Assembly (NCBI GenBank): GCA_963575645.1
Contig: OY754472.1
Location: 29,947,401-30,011,400 of the forward strand
From: Xanthostigma xanthostigma
Lineage: Eukaryota > Arthropoda > Insecta > Raphidioptera > Raphidiidae
Length of the DNA: 64,000 bases
Direction: 5' to 3'
This document shows, piece after piece, positions 45,471 to 57,138 of the stretch (positions within the stretch are counted from its first letter, which is position 1; each line of letters starts with the position of its first letter). The notes under the pieces are model-generated. The model did not search any database and was not told the origin of the DNA. It was given only the letters and a program-made list of their open reading frames with translations. Position numbers and translations under genes: made by a program.

Positions 45471-45503
45471 GTTCTGTTATTTTTTATAACTTATGTAAAA
45501 AAC

Positions 45504-46085
45504 AGTGGCGTGTGTGAGTCGGACGAACATGTAATTATTTTGAGCCGGAACGAGATTACCTGCCAAACACGGTGGTGATATTAAAATTTCTCTTCCAAAA
45601 CGGTCAAAAACCACCCCCGGACGAGGTTAAACGCGCATTACGTTATTTCCTTTCCAAAAAAAAATGTATTTTCCTTGTTTTTGAGGATGATGAGCACTGT
45701 GGTGGTGTTGAAAATTGCCGCCGACTCTCACTAACTCCTCCACCGGCCAAATCTCACCCCCGAAACGGGTGAAATTTTCTTTTTAATTGAATTATCTCCC
45801 CTTTTCGAGGATGCTCAGCACGGTGTAGGGGTTGGTGAGAGTCGGCGGTAGTTTTCAACACCGCCACCGTGCTCAGCATCCGCAAAAACAGAGAAAAGAT
45901 ATTTTTTTTTCGGAAAGGAAATAACGTAATGCGTTTTTCGGAGGTCGTTTTTGTTGCGCAGTCCCAAAGAGAAATTTTAATATCAACCGTGTTCAGCATC
46001 TTCGAAAACGGAGGGGAGGGAGGTAATCTCGTTGCGTCTCAAAACACTTACATTTTTCGAGGTTTTTTCCGACATACACGCCACT
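45504..46085. mobile_element. Fold-back element family K2, copy 1
   Basis: Inverted ends AGTGGCGTGTGTGAGTCGG and its complement; arms meet near 45790. The phrase GAGGATGCTGAGCACGGTG recurs in both arms. The copy at 63214-64000 shares the arms but not the outermost bases. Frames of 66-81 codons are arm sequence and differ by frameshifts from the other copy. Confidence 0.7.
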
Positions 46086-46171
46086 TAAAGGTTTGTTTTG
46101 GGAACTAGAAATGTTTAAAGTAGGTTCATCTCTTCCAATGGCGTACTCTATTATAATTATTATTATTATTA

Positions 46172-46765
46172 CTAGAGTGACCAGTGCGAATTATTCGCAC
46201 TAAATAAGTATAATAATTATCACTTCACAAAATTATTTTTTAAATATGATTGCAGGTATTCAATTCGTTTCTAATTTTGCACACTGCTTATAACGTTCTT
46301 TTTTTTTTGTATTACAATATGAAGCTTAGATGACAGATCGAAGAAATATTTTACTAAAATTGTCATTTAGAGGCGCAAGTAGCAAAAGCGTTGAGCTAAG
46401 CGGTCAGATGGCATCATGCAGCATTGCTGTGACGTTGTTCAACGTTGCTCGCTGTTTCAAAATTAAAGCCGTCAGATGGCAGTATGCAGTATTGTGTCTG
46501 TTGTATTACAATATGAAGGTCAGATAACAGATCGAAGTGTTGACGTTGTTTCAAAATTAAAGCCGTCAGATGGCAGACGTTGTTCAGCGTTGCTGTATAT
46601 TAATTAATTTACAAAAACAAAAGCAATAATAAATTTTTTAGTTGTCGATGTCAGTAGAGCAAGCAATTATCTGTAAAATGATATATAATTTATGTGGAGA
46701 AATTGTGAGGTTTTTTCTAAAAAGGGAGACAAACATCTTAAACCTTAGCGTATTAATATATATGA
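46172..46765 (-). mobile_element. Helitron family C, uninterrupted copy
   Basis: Minus-strand 5' end TCATATATATTAATACGC; 3' end hairpin GTGCGAATAATTCGCAC, then TGGTCACTCTAG and T, inserted in an AAT-repeat tract. Internal short repeats (TTGTATTACAATATGAAG occurs twice; GTCAGATGGCA three times). It serves as the empty-site reference for the insertion at 20614-21140. Confidence 0.85.
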
Positions 46766-46919
46766 TTTCTATATTATGCCACTGATCGCACGTGCTTGCC
46801 ACTCACTCTCGTCCCGAAATGCTCCGTCTAACTCTAGAGGAGGAACTCAAGGTCAACCAGAAAAGGTTTTACTTACCGTAACCAACGCTGTTTTCATTTT
46901 CCTATATATTATGTAACAT

Positions 46920-47146
46920 AATATACGATATTAGATATCGTGTCCATCGAGATAATTATTAATAAAAATCGCAGAATTGTGGACAAAAAGTTATTTATTT
47001 AGTGTACGACGTTTCATCTATAGATTTAGACTTTTTCAAGTACAAATGTGAAAATTTAAAACAATAATTATGAAAATAAACATTCATTACTAACCATAGC
47101 AATTAACAATAACTTTTTGTCTACAATCCTGAGATTTTTATTAATA
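46920..47146. mobile_element. Fold-back element, hammerhead family a, copy 3
   Basis: The left arm carries ATATTAGATATCGTGTCCAT, GTGTACGACGTTTCATCTAT and ACTTTTTCAAGTAC. The right arm is reduced to AACTTTTTGTCTACAATCCT and GAGATTTTTATTAAT. Flanked by ATATTATGTAACAT at 46906-46919 and 47147-47160 (12-14 bp). The tail is again on one arm only. Confidence 0.75.
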
Positions 47147-47473
47147 ATATTATGTAACATTGTAATGTGTAAGTTACGTGGTTTTCTTGTTCAGTCGTCG
47201 ATATGTGAAAGAAGCTAACGAATTAAGGAAGCACGTCGAAACTTCGTTAATCCGCCATCAATCAATCATTTAAGCCTGAAAAAGAATTCCGCCGATTCTC
47301 AGATTGAGACGCTTCTGTGAACAATTTGGATTACCTATTAAAAACTTTTGCATTGGATTACAAATTTATTCAATGCCATCCTCACTTCGTTCAGTTCAAA
47401 GAAAGAACGGAAGTTTTTTTTTAAACTTGATTTATTTTGATTTTGGAAACCGTTTCTGATTAGTAATAAAAAA

Positions 47474-47728
47474 ATTGGTTGTCTGTAAAGTCGGTTTACG
47501 GACGATAGTTTTACGTGATAACCTATTCCGCTCGAATATCATATTTATAATAATACATAACCTAAATTTTAGTAGCTGTCAAACTATATTTTTACCGACT
47601 CTCTATCGCTTATACTGCGCTCTCGCTTGCACGCACAGGGTCAGGCGGAAAGCTACACTTTTCGGAACGTTACACTTTTTCGTGCATGCAGCCGGTGTTT
47701 CATCAATTTATAAGACGTTATCACGTCA
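47474..47728 (-). mobile_element. MITE family E, complement copy
   Basis: From ATTGGTTGTCTGTAAAGTCG through TTTTACGTGATAAC to ACGTTATCACGTCA. Contains CACGCACAGGGTCAGGCGGA and TCGTGCATGCAGCCGGTGTT. The 92-codon frame across it is incidental. Confidence 0.75.
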
Positions 47729-49944
47729 AAAAAAAACAAAGTTTTATACTTAACTCGGAACCTATTCGTGTGTGCAAAATTATTAATTTTTTATGTATTG
47801 TCAGTGTTTTCAAAAAATATAATTTTAGTGAAATGTGCCTCTTTTTGGGGGCATATTCCTAAACTCCCAACACATTGATATTAATTATAATAATTATTAT
47901 TTTTAAGACCATCAACTACTAACACTTCATATTGTCAATTAATTATTTTTTGATAATAAATTGAAAATAAATAAGACATTTTCACCAGAATGGCAATCCT
48001 AGATCTCAAACCTATATTAATAAAAAATTCAAAATATTGTGCCTTGTAGCTTTTTTCCGCCCTCCGGTTTCCAAAATATATTTTAAAATAGGTACCACTT
48101 TTTTGGAACAAGATAGTTCTTAATTTATTTCATTTTGAAAACAAAATTCAGAATTTTATAAAATGCCTCAGATGAGCTTATCTTTCGAAAAACATATTTT
48201 TTAATAAATTGTTCCTTTTGAAAAAAATTGACGTCAAAAAATGTTATAAAATTATGTCTGTTTGGTCGTTTTGCCTATAGGCATAATATAAAATAGTGGT
48301 CACAACCCAGAAGCACACGTTTTTTTTACATTTACGATTAAAGTAATCAAAACAAATAAATTTCAAAAATTCTCACTGTAAACCACAGCCTTTTCAAAGT
48401 AAGTCATAAGCGTAGTGGTATACTATGTAATTAGTCGCAGATGACATTTGTGGTGATGACTCAAAAATGTTTCCATTTTTTTTTATTACATAATTATATG
48501 GTATTGTCCTTTTACCTTCGTTTTACCTTCTGCTAAATTATCCATAACGTCCTACGACTTACCTATATAAGTCACTATATTGTATTTTATAAAAGTTGCT
48601 TTGAAAATATGTTGCAAAACGTCAGAATAAATAATGGTGGCGAAGAAGCGTATGAAAATTTCATTTAGTGTCATTGCCTCAATTGTGTAAGGTGAAGTGA
48701 GGTAAGATCGGACCTGTTTTTGTAAAGTTCCACTTTTAACACATTTATTTTTATGGCCTTTTTTAAATATTTAACATATTATATTGGTATCAACGCAAAG
48801 TAGAGTTAACACTCTATAATTTGTATTGAAAAAAACACGAATTTTCCCTGGAAGTCGTTAATAATGAACGGCTCCTCGGAGCGGAGCGAGTCGCTCTTTT
48901 TTTGTGAATGACTCACTCCGAACGCCATTGCTCTGTGCTGAGCTATTCTGTACTGTTGCATTCGCACATTTACAGTGCGCACACAGCACAGACCACAGAG
49001 GCACTAGTGAATTTTGCACCTACAGAGTTATCTTTGCTAAGTCATTTAATGTTGAATGACACACTATAAGTGTAATAGTACTAAGCTTACAGTGACTTAA
49101 ACCATTATTGTTCAGCTTTTATTATACTTTATAGTTTATCCGAAATGCAAATAATATAAGATCAGAATCATATTAAAATGACCTCAGAGCTGAGTGTGTG
49201 TATTGTGCTGTGCAATACTACGTAACTCCTGGGCATGTATGATGACAGTTCACACATCTGCAGTCTGCACTCTTGTGTAATGCGTACTGTCTAGTGTCGC
49301 TCCTTTGAACGACTTGCTCTGAGCGACTCTTTAGTGAGCGGAGCGCACGAAGCCAGTTCCCAATCCCATCACTACATATGTGTTCCATTTGTGTTTTCAT
49401 GAGACTGTATGCAAAAATTGATTAGGATGTGTGATAATTCCACATGGAACATTAGAACTAATCAAAGATTCAAATGGAACTGCGATAATCCGCAGTGTGT
49501 TTTTTATGAAACATTATATTAAGGCGATGACTTCATTGAATGTGTAGCAAGAAGAGAGTGTCTCAAACGAGTGAACTTAAATGAGCCGACAACAATACGA
49601 CGCTGCCGCCCCCCCTCACGCACCTCCTCGTACCGCTGGGTTATTGTTTCACGCTCGACCTGTGTCATTAAATGTTACTTCAAACGTGAACCTGTAAAAA
49701 CAATCTGTGCCGCGTACCGACTTATAGAGGGCCGTTTCACATTGAAAGGCATGACAATTGACAGTCGGATCTCTTTGTTTTCTTGCAACTGATGGAGATG
49801 ACAGGAACAGAGCGCTGAAGAATGAAGATGTTTTTGATAACACTAACAACAGAGTTGCCAAAAGTAATCTATTACACTTTTTAGTGTCTGCTAACTTATA
49901 CATTCCTGATCAGAATTATCTCACCGCTGTTTAAACCACGAGTT
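47729..49944. other. Long stretch without recognised genes
   Basis: AT-rich to 48850. Then 48870-49000 and 49310-49360 carry opposing GAGCGAGTCGCTC / GAGCGACTC motifs, possibly the ends of an undefined element. No open frame of note. Confidence 0.4.
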
Positions 49945-50017
49945 TATTGATTGGTGTAATGGTTAGCATGATGGCCTTCGGATCAGACTGTCGTGGGTCC
50001 GATTCCCAGCCTCGCTC
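49945..50017 (+). pseudogene. tRNA-like pseudogene or SINE head
   Basis: A-box TGGTGTAATGGTTAGCA and B-box GGGTCCGATTCCC are correctly spaced. The loop CTTCGGA would give anticodon UCG (Arg). The acceptor stem does not pair, so this is a degenerate copy or the head of a SINE, not a working tRNA gene. Confidence 0.5.
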
Positions 50018-51506
50018 CCGAGTGGTTTGTGATGTATGTTGCTTTAATTTGATGGAATTTGTCAATTAGGTGCGTCTATAAATCTGCAGTAAACAAATTC
50101 AACTGTAAAAAAGCATCAGTAAAACAAGACTCACGTCAATTCGAAACAAACAATACTCACTTCGGTACAAATACGAACATTCTCACACCACCGAATCAGT
50201 AACTATCCAACACCCACAGTGTGTAGGCCTTCATTTATTCTCTTGTATTTAAAAAGTGCCGATTACATCGGGCCAAAAATAGGGTTGGGACTTGGAAGTA
50301 ACTCAGTTCTGAATCGATTCAAAGATCGGACTCCAACAGAAGATCCGTGGGAGCCAACTCACTTCTTTCTGACTCGACGGCTCAACGGATCGGTACTCAG
50401 TGGAGCATTCTCTATACACGTGACACTTGTGCACCAGAGCCAGAACTGCTCCAATGTTCTGATGAATCAGTCTTTACTTTGTTTCATCTTTGTCTCGGTA
50501 GTCCATTACAGCACGGTACATTATCTGTTCTAGGTAGTAGGTTATACGGGATCAAGATGCAAAACATTTTTCACATCTCTAACCGAAACGAATCGATTCC
50601 GTGGGTGTCCCTATTATAACTGTACCCACGTTTAAGGACTATTTTTTCGGTGCACCTGTATAGTACAAATCTATTGAATTATTCTAAGATTCTTAACGTA
50701 TGGCTTTCTGTGTCGTGAGACTTTTAGTAGATACCCTAGTAGGCTGTAGACGACCTGCCTACGCGCCATAATGACTGTACAATATGCCGAGGCTTTAATT
50801 CTTTTCAAATAAATGCCTTACTTCCTCTCCATGTTGCACGGGGCATTGTATTCAAAACACCTTGATTACTCCCCGCGTCCGGAAGTCTGCTTCGTGAACA
50901 GAAGTGAGATTCGTTGTTCATTCACAAAATGTGTTTTAATTCACCATCTGCTCCGGTTTTTCCGGAACGAATTTGTCACTTATAACATATTAAAATATGC
51001 GCCAGGTGGAAATGAACCTGTCAGACTTCGATGCACTGGAAAAGTTTGGAGTCAAATGAAAAAAAAACAAACGTTCGTGGTCAAAAATTTCAAGAATTAT
51101 ACAAAGAGATTAGCTAGTATTTACGGTATACCCCTTATATGCATATGGGAAAGTCAGCGATCGGGACACCTGACGTCGAAGCGCATTGAAAGGTGTAAAA
51201 AATAGAGTTTTTTTTTAAACTGTAATTGTGTGGTTACAGGGTTATGTTAATATGAAAAAAATAGTTGGCAAAACCAAAAGTGCACATCCCGCAAGTTTTC
51301 CACTGTATGATAAAAAAATAACAATTAAAAAATATTTTTAATAAATTTAAAAAGATTTGAAAGAAATAAATAATTAAAAATTGAAATAATATTTTTTTTA
51401 AGTTTGCAAAAATAAAAAAAATTAAGAACTATACATAATATAATATTATATAATTAATACCAAGTGGAATAAAATAAAACAGAATAAAAAGAAAAAAATC
51501 AATTAT
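50018..51506. other. Unannotated region holding the longest frames
   Basis: Frames of 104 codons (50219-50533) and 130 codons (50813-51205) are the longest conventional ones here. Neither has a recognisable domain, signal peptide or splice context, and composition does not differ from the surroundings, so they are not called as genes. 51200-51480 is A-rich. Confidence 0.4.
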
Positions 51507-51580
51507 TCCGTAAGGAATAGAACCCAGGACCGTGCCCTTGGGGATCTAACGGCATAACCATTACGCCACGAAGCCTACCA
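51507..51580 (-). pseudogene. tRNA-like pseudogene or SINE head
   Basis: On the minus strand A-box TGGCGTAATGGTTATGCC and B-box GGGTTCTATTCC are present, followed by an A/T-rich tail. The acceptor ends do not pair. Probably a tRNA-derived retroposon. Confidence 0.5.
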
Positions 51581-52204
51581 TGTGTAGTGATGTTATCACG
51601 GTATAGAAGTGTAGCACTTGTTTTATGGATTTACACTATATTTACACAGCAATTATTATATTGTTTTTTTTTTAAACTATTAGCTGTCAAAAATAATAAA
51701 ATAAAACTGTTTATAGAAATTAAACTACTGAACACATTTTAGTGAATTTAAATAGGGTTCTGGTCTGATAGTAAACAAAGTGAATAAAATATAACCCAAG
51801 GCAATCCGACCAAAATTGCGATCTGTAGAGTCGTGACGTACATACGTTCATACGTACAGATCAACCGACAACTGCTGTTTGTGATTTTCAATTACAATTT
51901 TAATAGTATTTTTGAACTCGAATTGATTTAAAAATGGTTCTGTTTTATAGATTAGAATCTCCTCTTTTCAAAAAGCTTCAATTTGAATGGATTTCGTGTG
52001 AAATTAACTTAGATATAACTTCTTATATGAATGAAAGTCAGCTCTGACGCACAAAGCGATAATAAAGCACATACCGCTAGTTTAGCGGTATTTGCAAAAT
52101 AGTCAGACCTAATAAAACCTGCCGAGTCAGCAGTTGGTAAAACTTATGAGTGCTAAAATATCAAAAAGCAAATCCATCGCTACCTGGACTTACATAACCT
52201 TTAC

Positions 52205-52745
52205 GCGCGATTGAAGTAAAACTTCTTTTAATTTGTTTTTATCATTATCACTTTTTGGGAAAAATTCACTTACAAATTAAATCATTTGTAAATTAAATTA
52301 TGTAGACTATGCTTATTGGTTTCCGTCTTTAGCTATGTGCATTTTAATACCGCCATCTATCACTCGATGCCTTTAGATAGCGGAAACCATAACAAAAACG
52401 TGCGTCCGTAGCTGTGTTTCACCTTTCGTTCAAGATGGTTTCTACAGATGCGTTTTGATGCCACCATCTGCCAGTCGACGCCTTGAAATAGCGGAAACCG
52501 ATCGCAAAATTGGTTTACCTCCGTAGTTATGTTTCACTGTTCGTTCAAAATGGTTTCTACAGATGCGTTTTGGCGACGGCATGTGTCGGTCGATGCTTTT
52601 ATATAACAGTAATTGATTACAAAATTGGTTTGCACCCATAGCTATGTTTCACCTTTGGTTAGTTAGTCGATGCCTTTAAATAACGAAAACTGCGTAAAAA
52701 CGAACTTCCGTTTGAAAAAAGATCGCACTTAAAGAGGTTTACCGC
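52205..52745. mobile_element. Repeat family J with internal tandem units
   Basis: Begins TTGAAGTAAAACTTCTTTT and ends with the diverged mirror CTTAAAGAGGTTTACC. Between 52320 and 52710 about four units of roughly 115-120 bp repeat GTAGYTRTGTTTCACYKTTS, GGTTTCTACAGATGCG and GATGCCTTTARATA. Non-coding. Confidence 0.65.
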
Positions 52746-53182
52746 AAAAATCGATGATCTTTCAATAATTATTATTCGATGTGAACGTCGATTATCTAAA
52801 AATGTTTTAGAACAATTGTCATTTTTCAGTTACTACATACAGTAGTATCATGCTGATAGGACGATTGCAGAGTAACGAACGCATTGAATAATGATTGAAC
52901 ACACATTTGCAATCAATCACGACTTGAATTCATTGAGTACCTGCATTCATGCAACAATGGCTGCACTCGTTATGCAACTCTTGTTTGCAGTTTTATGCAG
53001 ATATATAAAACGGTTTGATTCCCTCAAATTCTTCAATTTATTGTGCATACACAATGCATATAATGGATACCCAAACTGGAGGACATCGGCGGATTCGTGA
53101 AACGTGAATACTTTAATTGTATTCAAATGTAACTATTTCTATGACGTGATTAATAGTTCGTCAATTTCATACGCTGATTTAA

Positions 53183-53607
53183 GGCAGCTGCACACGAGGC
53201 TGGAAACACTGCATGAACTTATACTGGTCGGCAGGCTGGGTACCAGACTGGAAATGACGTCACTGCGGGCTCGTCTGCTAGCTCACAAGACAGATTTTAA
53301 AATTAGAACAGGGACTATTTTTCTTGCTAGGTCCTCTGCTTGCTCTGAGCAAGAACCAATCAGGAAGCACTATCTTGCCACGTGAGCGACATGAACAAAC
53401 GCCCACAAACAAACATGGCGTCATTCTGCTCACAGTCAGACAACAGACACGTTTTGATCTGTATTTATATTTGAACTGTTACTGCGCGTAAACCAGATCC
53501 ATCCGCAAAGCAAGCTTGAAAAGACGAAGCGAGCACATAAAACCAATCAAGTAAACCAACGCTAGAAAACTAATAGTCAAATCTAGCAATGAATCTAGGG
53601 GTAAAAA
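53183..53607. mobile_element. MITE family I, extended copy
   Basis: Starts GGCAGCTGCACACGAGGCTG and follows the complement of copy 2 through GACGTCACTGCGGGCTCG and GCTAGCTCACAAGA, then carries about 190 extra bp before CTAGAAAACTAATAGTCAA and AATCTAGGGGTAAAA. The far terminus is lost. The 93-codon frame (53104-53385) arises from the element. Confidence 0.55.
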
Positions 53608-54240
53608 ATATATATTTTTAAAGAAATAAAATATAAAAATGGTAGTATTTTTTAATTATAACATTAATTAAATCACAAAAACTATCTTCGGATTGTATGA
53701 ATCCGCCTGTGTACATATTCAGACTGAAAGTTTGTAATTTTTTGTTGTTAAAATGTTAACTGTAGTCTATCAACACTGTCAAATTGAAAAACGTCGTATA
53801 TCGAGTTTTGTTGTTTTTCTTTTTTATCTTTGGATACTTTTATATTATGAAAAGTGACGTTTTGAATTAAAACTTGACTTCTCAACTTCTTTGTACATGA
53901 CAACTTCCTTTTTACGTGGAATAACATTTCACTATAATCTACCCTATTTATAAATTGTATGCACGTTGTGGTTTTAAATAGACTTGTGGGATTTTCATTT
54001 TAAAATTAAAAAAAAATGTGTTGGCTTATTATGTCGACAAATTAGTATAGAAACTTTGTTTTCGAAAACTAACTAAACTAACGATTTGACATGTTTCAAT
54101 ATTGCCGTCTAAAAATGGTGACGGTTCAAATAACATGTAATTTTATTAACTTAAAATTCATATCTTGTTAAAAAAAGCTTAATAAAACAAAGCCTATACC
54201 TAGCATTTCTGAATTCATAAGAAACATTTCAAAATAAAAC
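53608..54240. other. Unannotated AT-rich region
   Basis: No feature recognised. Confidence 0.4.
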
Positions 54241-54457
54241 AGGTCAAGTGTGAGTCGGACTCGCACACGAAGGGTTCCGTACACTATGTACTTTTTAAAT
54301 ACTTTTGTAAAAGAAACAAGAGAGGCGCTATAACAATATGTAACCAGTGGGAGTATGCAAGTAGTTCAAGAATTTCAAGGCGTGAAATTTTACATAATAC
54401 ACCCCGCCGTTTTTATATTATAAACACTAATTTTACAAAAATTTCTTGTAGAATAAA

Positions 54458-55060
54458 ATAATATAAAGTTTTGATAAATATACCATTATATCAAATAACA
54501 ACGTTATGGCAAATATCTCTGATGCGCATACGCCGATTTCCCCCAAAAAAAAAAATACAAAACTTTAGAATATTAAACCATTATGAAAAATATACCATTA
54601 TTATATAAAAACAATGTTATAGCACATATCTCTTCTGCGCATGCGCCGCCTTTCCCCCTAAAACTTTTTACAAAACTTTCTTTTAAACCATTATGAAATA
54701 TATACTATTATTATATAAAACAACTTTATTGCATATATTTCTTTTGCGCATGCGCCAATTTTTCCCAAAAAATTTACAAAACTTTTGTAAACATAGATAG
54801 AATAATAAACCGTTATGAAAAGTATGCCGTTATTATATAAAAACCAGCCTTATAGTATATATTTCTTCTACGCATGCGCCGATTTTCAAAAATTTATTTT
54901 ACAAAACTCCTGTAAAACAAAATAATAGTAAGCCATTATGAAAAGTATACTATTATCTTATAAAAACAACATTATAATATATATTTCTTTTGCGCTTGCG
55001 CCGACGTCTCTCAAAAACAATAGGCCTCTTCATATTTGCATATCAAATATCCTCCCAAAA
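54458..55060 (+). repeat. Five-unit tandem array with GCGCATGCGC core
   Basis: Units of 110-124 bp each contain TAAACCATTATGAAA-like wording, TATACYATTATTATATAAAA and the palindrome TGCGCATGCGCC or a close variant (near 54522, 54635, 54745, 54869 and 54991). The last unit continues into CCTCCCAAAATTTGGTTTCA of family D, so the array is an amplified family D segment. Confidence 0.75.
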
Positions 55061-55264
55061 TTTGGTTTCATTCCGCTCATCCATGGTGTTGGAATGGTAA
55101 AAAATGTCAAAAATGACGTTTGCATCTGTCAAAGCAATGTGTTCTAATAATTAAAATTAGTTATTCAAATCGTTAACTCAGAAGGCGTTGCATTTCACAA
55201 AATACTAATGTCAAAAGATTTGAAATGACATTCGTTTTTGAACAAATGCAATCTTTTTTAAACG

Positions 55265-56062
55265 CTTTATATTAGTTTGGGTTGTAACTAACTATGTATG
55301 TATGTAACTAACTATGTATGTATGTCCGTAACGGAATCTTTGAGCATAATTTTCACCAATTTCCCGAAGTCTGATTAATTTGAAACTTTGCATACGTATC
55401 AAGGACCGATGACAATGCAATAATTTGATAACAGTTTCCCATTATCCTTATTAGGACCCCCAGGATTAATAAATTCTTTTATAGATCCTCTGTAGTAAAC
55501 GCTTTATTTTCACCAATTTCCCGAAGTCTGATTAATTTGAAACTTTGCATACGTATCAAGGACCGATGACAATGCAATAATTTGATAACAGTTTCCCATT
55601 ATCCTTATTATTAAACGCTTTATATTAGTTTGGGTTGTAACTATGTATGTATGTCCGTAACGGAATCTTTGAGCATAATTTTCACCAATTTCCCGAAGTC
55701 TGATTAATTTGAAACTTTGCATACGTATCAAGGACCGATGACAATGCAATAATTTGATAACAGTTTCCCATTATCCTTATTAGGACCCCCAGGATTAATA
55801 AATTCTTTTATAGATCCTCAAACTAAAAAGTGAAAAATAAAATATAGTTTAAAAAAAACTAAAAAACACGCTTTATATCGGACTAAAAAGTAAAAAATAA
55901 TTGTTTTAAAATAAGCTTAAAAAGCGTTGGGCGCTCGATGTACGAAAATGTGGAACAAAGCGCCCCACGCTTTTTAAGCTTATTTTAAAACAATTATTTT
56001 TTACTTTTTAGTCCGATATAAAGCGTGTTTTTTAGTTTTTTTTAAACTATATTTTATTTTTA
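55265..56062. mobile_element. Repeat family L with triplicated block and palindromic end
   Basis: TTCACCAATTTCCCGAAGTC through CAGTTTCCCATTATCC occurs three times almost unchanged (from about 55351, 55509, 55681). Then an inverted repeat with arms of about 110 bp (TTATATCGGACTAAAAAGTA and complement) closes the element near 56062. The near-identity implies very recent duplication or an assembly artefact. Confidence 0.65.
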
Positions 56063-56878
56063 AGACAAAACATACGCAATTTTTAAATTCCCATAGTACA
56101 GTATGCAACAAACGAAGACAGACGATCCCCGTGTATGCTATGGATTAGACAAAATTGAATTTATACATTTTATTTCTATATAAAGCTGTATAAAAAAAAG
56201 TGTTTCGACGAATTCTGTTATACAAAATCTATGTAAAATTTTCTGCTCTTTCGTTTAAGACAGGTCTCGAAACGATCTGATTTAAATTGAGCGACTTATA
56301 AGCAAAAAACTGAATTTGCTCCTCTTTGGGGAGTTTTGGGTTTTTTTTAATTATTTGTTGTTCTAGCGGCAATAGAAATACATACTCTGTGAAAATTTCA
56401 ACTCTCTACCTATTACGGTTCTTGAGATACAGCCCGCTGACAGACAGACGGACAGACAGACGGACAGCGGAGGCTTAGTAATAGGGTCCCGTTTGACCTT
56501 CGGGTACGGAACCCTAAAAAGTATCATCAAAAATCTTTAAAAAGTTTTTAAGTATAATTCGTTCAAGTAATCATACATATAAATGTTACGGCCTATGTCG
56601 ACAATGCCCGAGCCATATCGGGCAATGTCCGAAATCGGACAAGGATAAAAAAATAGATTTTTTATAAACATGAAACGCTGACATTTGATTGTATCTTTAT
56701 CATGATAAGTTATCATTTACCCTTGATCACTGATATCAACTATTGAAGAATATATTTTTCAGCTTTCTATTACAATTATTGATGATTGAAACCACGTTTA
56801 ATTTATTTCGACACATTGTATTTATTTTAATGAATAAAAAAATACAAAAAGGCATTACTAATATAAATAATTATATTT

Positions 56879-57125
56879 TGACGTGATAACGTCTTATAAA
56901 TTGATGAAACACCGGCTGCACGCACGAAAAAGTGTCACGTTCCGCCTGAGCCTGAGCGTGCAAGCGAGAGCGCGGTATAAGCGATAGAGAGGTACGATCG
57001 GCCCAAGCGTCGGCTTGGACGCATTTCTCTCTCTTCTCGCGTGACGTCAGAGAGTTCATCAATGTTTCTTTATGACGTTATCACGTAAAACTATCGTCCG
57101 TAAACCGACTTTACAGACAACCAAT
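56879..57125 (+). mobile_element. MITE family E, complete copy
   Basis: TGACGTGATAACGTCTTATA to ACGTTATCACGTAAAACTAT and CGACTTTACAGACAACC. It has the longest internal part of the family, including CAAGCGAGAGCGCGGTATAA. Nested in the 56584-57819 element. Confidence 0.8.
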
Positions 57126-57138
57126 TTTTTATATGATA

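Larger units (their letters stand above)
54241..56515 (+). mobile_element. Insect GTCGGACTCG/GGGTTCCGTAC repeat, expanded by insertions
   Basis: Opens with GTGAGTCGGACTCGCACACG and AAGGGTTCCGTAC. It closes with TTTGTTGTTCTAGCGGCAAT, TCTTGAGATACAGCCC, a GACGGACAGACA run and GGGTACGGAACCCT. In my knowledge this is the beginning and end of a short repeat widespread in insect, especially lepidopteran, genomes. Here about 2 kb of other repeats (54458-56062) lie between the two halves. Confidence 0.6.

Noticed and set aside
49945-50017. Functional tRNA-Arg(UCG) gene
   Set aside because: Promoter boxes fit but the acceptor stem does not pair; kept only as a tRNA-like pseudogene.
50813-51205. 130-codon frame, the longest in the window
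   Set aside because: No recognisable domain, signal peptide or splice context; composition equals the surroundings, and a frame this long is expected by chance in 64 kb.
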